DNA from: an uncultured Myxococcales bacterium
Lineage (GTDB): Bacteria; Myxococcota_A; Polyangia; Nannocystales; Nannocystaceae
Reading direction: 5' to 3'
NCBI GenBank assembly: GCA_902826865.1
Contig: CADEGN010000011.1
Span: 1 to 55,517, forward strand
DNA: 55,517 nt
A program made the position numbers and the translations under genes. A model generated the notes under the pieces. It made no database searches. It was given only the letters and a program-made list of their open reading frames with translations, and was not told where the DNA came from. Shown in pieces: positions 51,866 to 55,517 of the stretch (position 1 is its first letter; the number at the start of each line of letters is the position of its first letter).

Positions 51866-52546
51866 TCAGTCCGGGACGCAGGGTTCACAGGCGCCCTGCG
51901 GATCGTCCCGCACGGGGTCAAACTTCGACCGGGCACGCGTCTCGAACACGAAGTGACTGGTCACGCCGTCGCTCGCGAAGATCCCGGCCGGCAAGGGGCG
52001 GAAGTCGTAGGTGTCCGCGCGTTCGGTCACCGCGGAGAGCTGGATGAGGGTGTCTCGGCCGGAACTGGCGCCTGATTCGCCGCCTCCGCCCCCATCCGAG
52101 CCTGTAGCGCCGGTCGACATGGCGCCCCCATCGTCCCCGGCGTCGGCGCCGAGATTCTCAGGGTCGAATTCCACCTCGGGCGGCTCTGCTCCGGCCTTGA
52201 ACTCGCGCCACTGCATTTGGTCTTTGACGAAAGCGTACGAATAGCAGCTACATCGCCAAAACGTGTTGGCCGAGTCGATCAGACACGGGCTGTCGGCTGG
52301 GCTCGCCTGCGTCGCGCTCACGCAAGCCGCGGTTTCGGCCACGCGCCGCTCCGCGGTGAACTTGAGCAGGAAGGCGTCACCTCGCTGCTGGGGTGGGACA
52401 TCCTCGAACCCCAGGCCGATGTCGTAGCGGACCAGCGACCACACGCCGTCCTCATCAAATAGTTGTTCGGGTGGCTCCGTCTTGCAGCCGCCGGTGGCGG
52501 CGAGAAGGCACACGCAGACCAAGGGGAGGGGGCGAGCGAGCTTCAT
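51866..52546 (-). CDS. Lipoprotein, unknown function
   Basis: 226 residues. MKLARPLPLVCVCLLAATGG then Cys (lipobox ATGGC, Cys at 21). The mature part starts with a conserved-looking segment (DGVWSLVRYDIGLGFEDVPP, DAFLLKFTAERRVAETAACV), then CSCYSYAF, a Gly/Ser/Asp linker (about 135-165) and SAVTERADTYDFRPLPAGIF and FVFETRARSKFDPV. It ends CEPCVPD. Probably disulfide-bonded surface protein. First host gene to the right of the tRNA, transcribed toward it with a 20-bp gap, so tRNA and gene are on the same strand. Confidence 0.75.
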   Translation of the reverse strand: MKLARPLPLVCVCLLAATGGCKTEPPEQLFDEDGVWSLVRYDIGLGFEDVPPQQRGDAFLLKFTAERRVAETAACVSATQASPADSPCLIDSANTFWRCSCYSYAFVKDQMQWREFKAGAEPPEVEFDPENLGADAGDDGGAMSTGATGSDGGGGGESGASSGRDTLIQLSAVTERADTYDFRPLPAGIFASDGVTSHFVFETRARSKFDPVRDDPQGACEPCVPD

Positions 52547-52747
52547 GGGTCGAGGCGCGGGACACTCCCGCGCCTGTCACGCTAGCACAGGCCCCGTGGG
52601 TGGTGCGAACTCGCGCCGATCGCCTGGCCACGGCCGCCCGAGCCCCGCTGCCCGTGGCGGCGACGGCACCCCCGACGTAGCGGCGCGGCGGCCCGCGGCG
52701 AGCGTTGTGTTGACACCGCGAGGCCCGGTGCTTAGCTTGCGCGCGCG

Positions 52748-53866
52748 GTGCCCGCGAAGCGCGACTACTACGATGTCCTGGGCGTGGCGCGCGACTCCGG
52801 CGTGGCTGAGATCAAGCGCTCGTATCGCAAGCTCGCGATGCAGTACCACCCCGACCGAAATCCCGACGATGCCGCTGCGGAGGAGAGCTTCAAAGAAGCT
52901 GCGGAAGCGTTCGAGGTCCTGAGCGATCCCGAGAAGCGCCGCCTCTACGATCAGTTCGGCCACGAAGGGCCGTCACGCGCCGGCTTCTCCGGCTTTTCGG
53001 GGACCGACGAGATCTTCAGTCACTTCGGCGACCTGTTCGGCGACCTATTCGAGAATCTCGGTTTCGGTTCGCGACGCAGCAGTGGGCCCGCGCGCGGCCA
53101 AGACGTCAAGGTTGAGTTGCATCTGTCGTTGCGCGACGTCGTCGACGGCGGCGACCATGAGATTTCCGTACCGCGGCGCGATCGTTGCGGCGACTGCGGC
53201 GGGACCGGAGCGCAATCGGGCAGTGCGCCCGAGAGTTGCCGGCAGTGCAGCGGCAGCGGGCAGGTGATCCACCGCCAAGGCTTTTTCACGTTGCAGACGA
53301 CGTGCCCGGTGTGTCGTGGTGAGGGCAAGTTCATCGCCAATCCATGCCGCGGCTGCAGCGGTACAGGCGTGGTCGCCCGCGAGTCGACGATCAGCATCAA
53401 CATTCCCGCGGGTGTCGACGATGGTCAGACGCTGCGGATCCAGGGACGCGGACACCCTGGCTCGCGCGGCGGTCCACCGGGCAACCTCTATGTTGTATTG
53501 AGGGTCGAGGGAGATCCGCGATTTATCCGTGACGGCTTCGACATCCACAGCAAGGTGAGGATCTCGATGTTCCAGGCGGCGCTCGGTTGCCACACTGAGG
53601 CCGAGACCCTCGACGGCACCGACAGCGTGGAGATCGAGCCAGGTGCGCAGCCGGGCTACACCATCGTTCGCCGCAGCAAGGGGATCCCAGTGCTCGGCGG
53701 TCGCGGTCGTGGTGATCATCACATTCATGTTGAGGTCTATGTGCCCGACGACCTCAACGACGAGCACGAGGAAATGCTGCGCGAGATCGCCGAGGAGCGC
53801 GGCGAGAAGGTCTCGGAGCCGCGCAAGGGCCTGTTCGGCTTCGCGAAGAAGCGCAAGAAGCGATAG
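52748..53866 (+). CDS. dnaJ: Chaperone DnaJ
   Basis: 372 residues from GTG 52748. J domain with HPD (MQYHPDRNPDDAAAEESFKE), a Gly/Phe-rich segment (RAGFSGFSGTDEIFSHFGDL), four zinc-finger repeats of CxxCxGxG type (CGDCGGTGAQSG, CRQCSGSGQVI, CPVCRGEGKFI, CRGCSGTGVVA) and two C-terminal peptide-binding domains (NIPAGVDDGQTLRIQGRGHP, VEIEPGAQPGYTIVR). Cochaperone of DnaK. dnaK is not in view. Its tail is Lys-rich (GLFGFAKKRKKR). The next gene starts 60 bp later. Confidence 0.95.
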   Translation: MPAKRDYYDVLGVARDSGVAEIKRSYRKLAMQYHPDRNPDDAAAEESFKEAAEAFEVLSDPEKRRLYDQFGHEGPSRAGFSGFSGTDEIFSHFGDLFGDLFENLGFGSRRSSGPARGQDVKVELHLSLRDVVDGGDHEISVPRRDRCGDCGGTGAQSGSAPESCRQCSGSGQVIHRQGFFTLQTTCPVCRGEGKFIANPCRGCSGTGVVARESTISINIPAGVDDGQTLRIQGRGHPGSRGGPPGNLYVVLRVEGDPRFIRDGFDIHSKVRISMFQAALGCHTEAETLDGTDSVEIEPGAQPGYTIVRRSKGIPVLGGRGRGDHHIHVEVYVPDDLNDEHEEMLREIAEERGEKVSEPRKGLFGFAKKRKKR

Positions 53867-53925
53867 TGCCGCCGCGCGTTCGCACCGGCGCTGGGCCTGT
53901 GCGGGTGATAGCCTTGCATGGACGC

Positions 53926-55368
53926 ATGTTGCGCCCCGGCTCGCGTCCACGTATCGCCCGCTACTGGTGTTTGCTCACCGTCGCGGTCCTGGCGTGCAGC
54001 CGCAACCCGGCCACGGGTCGGTTGCAATGGGGGCTGCCCGAGCAGGAGGACGAAGTCGAGCTCGGTCAGCGGGCCGACGGCGAGGTTCGCCAGGAGTATC
54101 CCGCGTACGACGAGCTGCCCGCGGCGACCAAGTTGCTCGCGGACGTCGGCCGCAAGGTCGCGAGCGCGACGGAACGCTCCGAGTTGCCTTGGTCGTTCAC
54201 CATCCTCGACGACCCGATGGTCAACGCGTTTGCGTTGCCTGGCGGCTACGTCTATGTGACGCGGGGATTGTTGGCCCACCTCGGCAGTGACGACGAGCTC
54301 GCCGCCGTGCTGGCCCATGAGGCCGCCCACGTCAGTGCGCGCCATGGTGTCGTCCAGTTGCGCAAGCAGGAGGTCGCGCGCCGTAGCGTGGGACTATTCC
54401 GCATCGTTGATCCAAACCTCCGCCACATCGGTGGGATCGCCGCGCGCTCCGCAGGGCTCGCACTGTTGCGCTACTCTCGCGAGGACGAGCACGAGGCCGA
54501 TGATCTCGCGTTGCGCTACGTACGGGCGGCTGGCTGGAATCCGCGCTCGGTGGTGCGCGTGCTCGACATCCTGGCTGAGATCGAGCGCCGCAAAGGCTCG
54601 AAGGTGCCGCCGTGGCTGTCCACGCACCCCGATTCACACGCACGCCGGTCACGAACCGCGGGTGCGCTCGGGATCACGGCGCCCCCATCGACGGGGGCCG
54701 AGCCCGAGTACTTGCGGGCGATCGATGGGATCGCGTTTGGCGACGATCCTCGGGACGGTTTCCTGTCGGTGAACACGTTTGTCCACCCGCGCATCGGGTT
54801 CCAGGTCGATCTGCCAGCGCGGTGGAGGGTGGGGCACCGGCGCGAGCACGTCCTGGCCGTGAGCGAGGACGAACGCGCACTGATGATCGTGATGCCGACC
54901 AAGTACGAGTCGCCTGCGGCCGGCTTGGCCGACTTCTTCGCCGATCCGTCGCTCACCGCCGGCGACACCTGGCAAGGCAAGGTCGGTGGTCTTGCGGTGG
55001 TATCCAAGACCTTTGCGATGAACGGCGACGACGGTCGCATCCTCGGCTTGGCCGCGTTCGTGGCCCTTGGTCGGCGAACGATGGCGTTGGTCGCACTCGG
55101 CCCGGAGCAGGGCTGGTCTGCTCGATCCGATGCGATCGCGACCAGCTTCGGTAGCTTCGCTCCGATCGAGGCTGCGCTCACCGCTCGCGTGGTTCCACTG
55201 CGTATCCGCGTCGTCGAGCTCCCCGGCGAGACGACGATCGCCGCATTGGAGAGCGCTGAGCCGAGCGCGGTGGATGTCGAGACCGCGGCATTGATCAACG
55301 GCGTTACCAAGGACACGCCGTTGCCAGCCGGACGGCTGATCAAGCGCGTGCTCAAGCCGCGGACTTGA
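53926..55368 (+). CDS. M48 family metalloprotease lipoprotein (BepA-like)
   Basis: 480 residues from ATG 53926. Signal with lipobox (LLTVAVLACSRNP). M48 motif VLAHEAAHVSARHG near residue 131 (HExxH), and the third zinc ligand in EDEHEADDLALRYV near 187. Supporting text: AFALPGGYVYVTRGLLAHLG and STHPDSHARRS. The C-terminal 180 residues carry a beta-rich domain (GFQVDLPARWRVGHRREHV) absent from BepA but common in myxobacterial M48 proteins, ending in a LysM-like segment (TIAALESAEPSAVDVETAAL). Likely quality control of outer-membrane proteins. Follows dnaJ, so a stress-linked unit is plausible. Confidence 0.88.
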   Translation: MLRPGSRPRIARYWCLLTVAVLACSRNPATGRLQWGLPEQEDEVELGQRADGEVRQEYPAYDELPAATKLLADVGRKVASATERSELPWSFTILDDPMVNAFALPGGYVYVTRGLLAHLGSDDELAAVLAHEAAHVSARHGVVQLRKQEVARRSVGLFRIVDPNLRHIGGIAARSAGLALLRYSREDEHEADDLALRYVRAAGWNPRSVVRVLDILAEIERRKGSKVPPWLSTHPDSHARRSRTAGALGITAPPSTGAEPEYLRAIDGIAFGDDPRDGFLSVNTFVHPRIGFQVDLPARWRVGHRREHVLAVSEDERALMIVMPTKYESPAAGLADFFADPSLTAGDTWQGKVGGLAVVSKTFAMNGDDGRILGLAAFVALGRRTMALVALGPEQGWSARSDAIATSFGSFAPIEAALTARVVPLRIRVVELPGETTIAALESAEPSAVDVETAALINGVTKDTPLPAGRLIKRVLKPRT

Positions 55369-55370
55369 CG

Positions 55371-55517
55371 CTAGCCCATGAACGGGTAGCGCCAGTCGTG
55401 CGGCGGCGCGAGGTTCTCCTTGATCGCGCGCGGCGAGAGCCAGCGGATCAGATTCCACATCGAGCCCGCCTTGTCGTTGGTGCCCGACGCACGCGCCCCG
55501 CCGAACGGCTGCTGGCC
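55371..55517 (-). CDS. 1-pyrroline-5-carboxylate dehydrogenase, C-terminal end only
   Basis: Partial: 48 codons, cut by the window edge. GQQPFGGARASGTNDKAGSM followed by WNLIRWLSPRAIKENLAPPH and the end DWRYPFMG match the C-terminus of the PruA/PutA-type glutamate-semialdehyde dehydrogenase of proline catabolism. Stop at 55371-55373. With proA/proB in the same window both directions of proline metabolism appear, but they are 48 kb apart. Confidence 0.88.
   Translation of the reverse strand, partial: GQQPFGGARASGTNDKAGSMWNLIRWLSPRAIKENLAPPHDWRYPFMG

Overview
This window looks like a chromosomal stretch of a high-GC, predatory-type myxobacterium (Myxococcota), most likely a Nannocystaceae relative. 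Three lines of evidence point that way: many short Cys-anchored lipoproteins with Thr/Gly/Ser-rich linkers; three secreted proteins ending in a Cys-Gly-Cys type tail, a hydrophobic helix and a run of Arg (MYXO-CTERM-like sorting); and family signatures common in that phylum (DUF2330, an LPMO-like protein, FG-GAP lipoproteins). Taxonomy is inference from protein style, not from a marker search.

Layout. 1-10.1 kb: end of a secreted protein; a DUF2062 membrane protein divergent from a TetR regulator that overlaps a di-iron ferritin-like oxidase; a HAD protein; a ribosome hibernation factor (hpf); then a leftward block with proA, proB (20-nt overlap), a membrane protein, aroC, an alpha/beta hydrolase and a Cys-rich lipoprotein. 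10.1-19.4 kb: rightward DUF2330 protein, xseA, terC-aroE (4-nt overlap), then a rearranged cell-division cluster ftsZ-ftsQ-ftsA. 19.5-38.9 kb: a lipoprotein carrying a PEP-synthase-type ATP-grasp domain, a monoacylglycerol-lipase-like hydrolase, a leftward OMP-murC-bolA block, an LPMO-like protein, mutY, an acidic/Lys-rich DNA-binding-type protein, an ABC exporter, glyS, a YihY/BrkB membrane protein, an alcohol dehydrogenase, a lipoprotein, a di-heme-motif cytochrome c, a coiled-coil protein, a bacterial homologue of cyclic 2,3-diphosphoglycerate synthetase, and an S9 peptidase.

38,920-51,772 is the highlight: a 12.85-kb integrative element inserted in the 3' end of the selenocysteine tRNA gene. 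It is bounded by identical 24-bp direct repeats. The right copy is part of an intact 95-nt tRNA-Sec (anticodon UCA, minus strand); the left copy is only the tRNA 3' fragment. The element carries a tyrosine integrase whose stop codon lies in the attachment core, a small excisionase, an M41-like protease in the same operon, a serine recombinase, an XRE regulator divergent from a two-gene envelope operon, a Rep_trans-like replication initiator containing two abutting perfect inverted repeats (candidate nick origin), and a lipoprotein cargo pair (FG-GAP protein plus polyesterase/cutinase-like hydrolase). No conjugation genes are visible, so it looks like an autonomously excising/replicating, at most mobilizable, element.

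After the tRNA (51.8-55.5 kb) the host chromosome resumes with a lipoprotein, dnaJ, an M48 metalloprotease lipoprotein, and the C-terminal end of a 1-pyrroline-5-carboxylate dehydrogenase.
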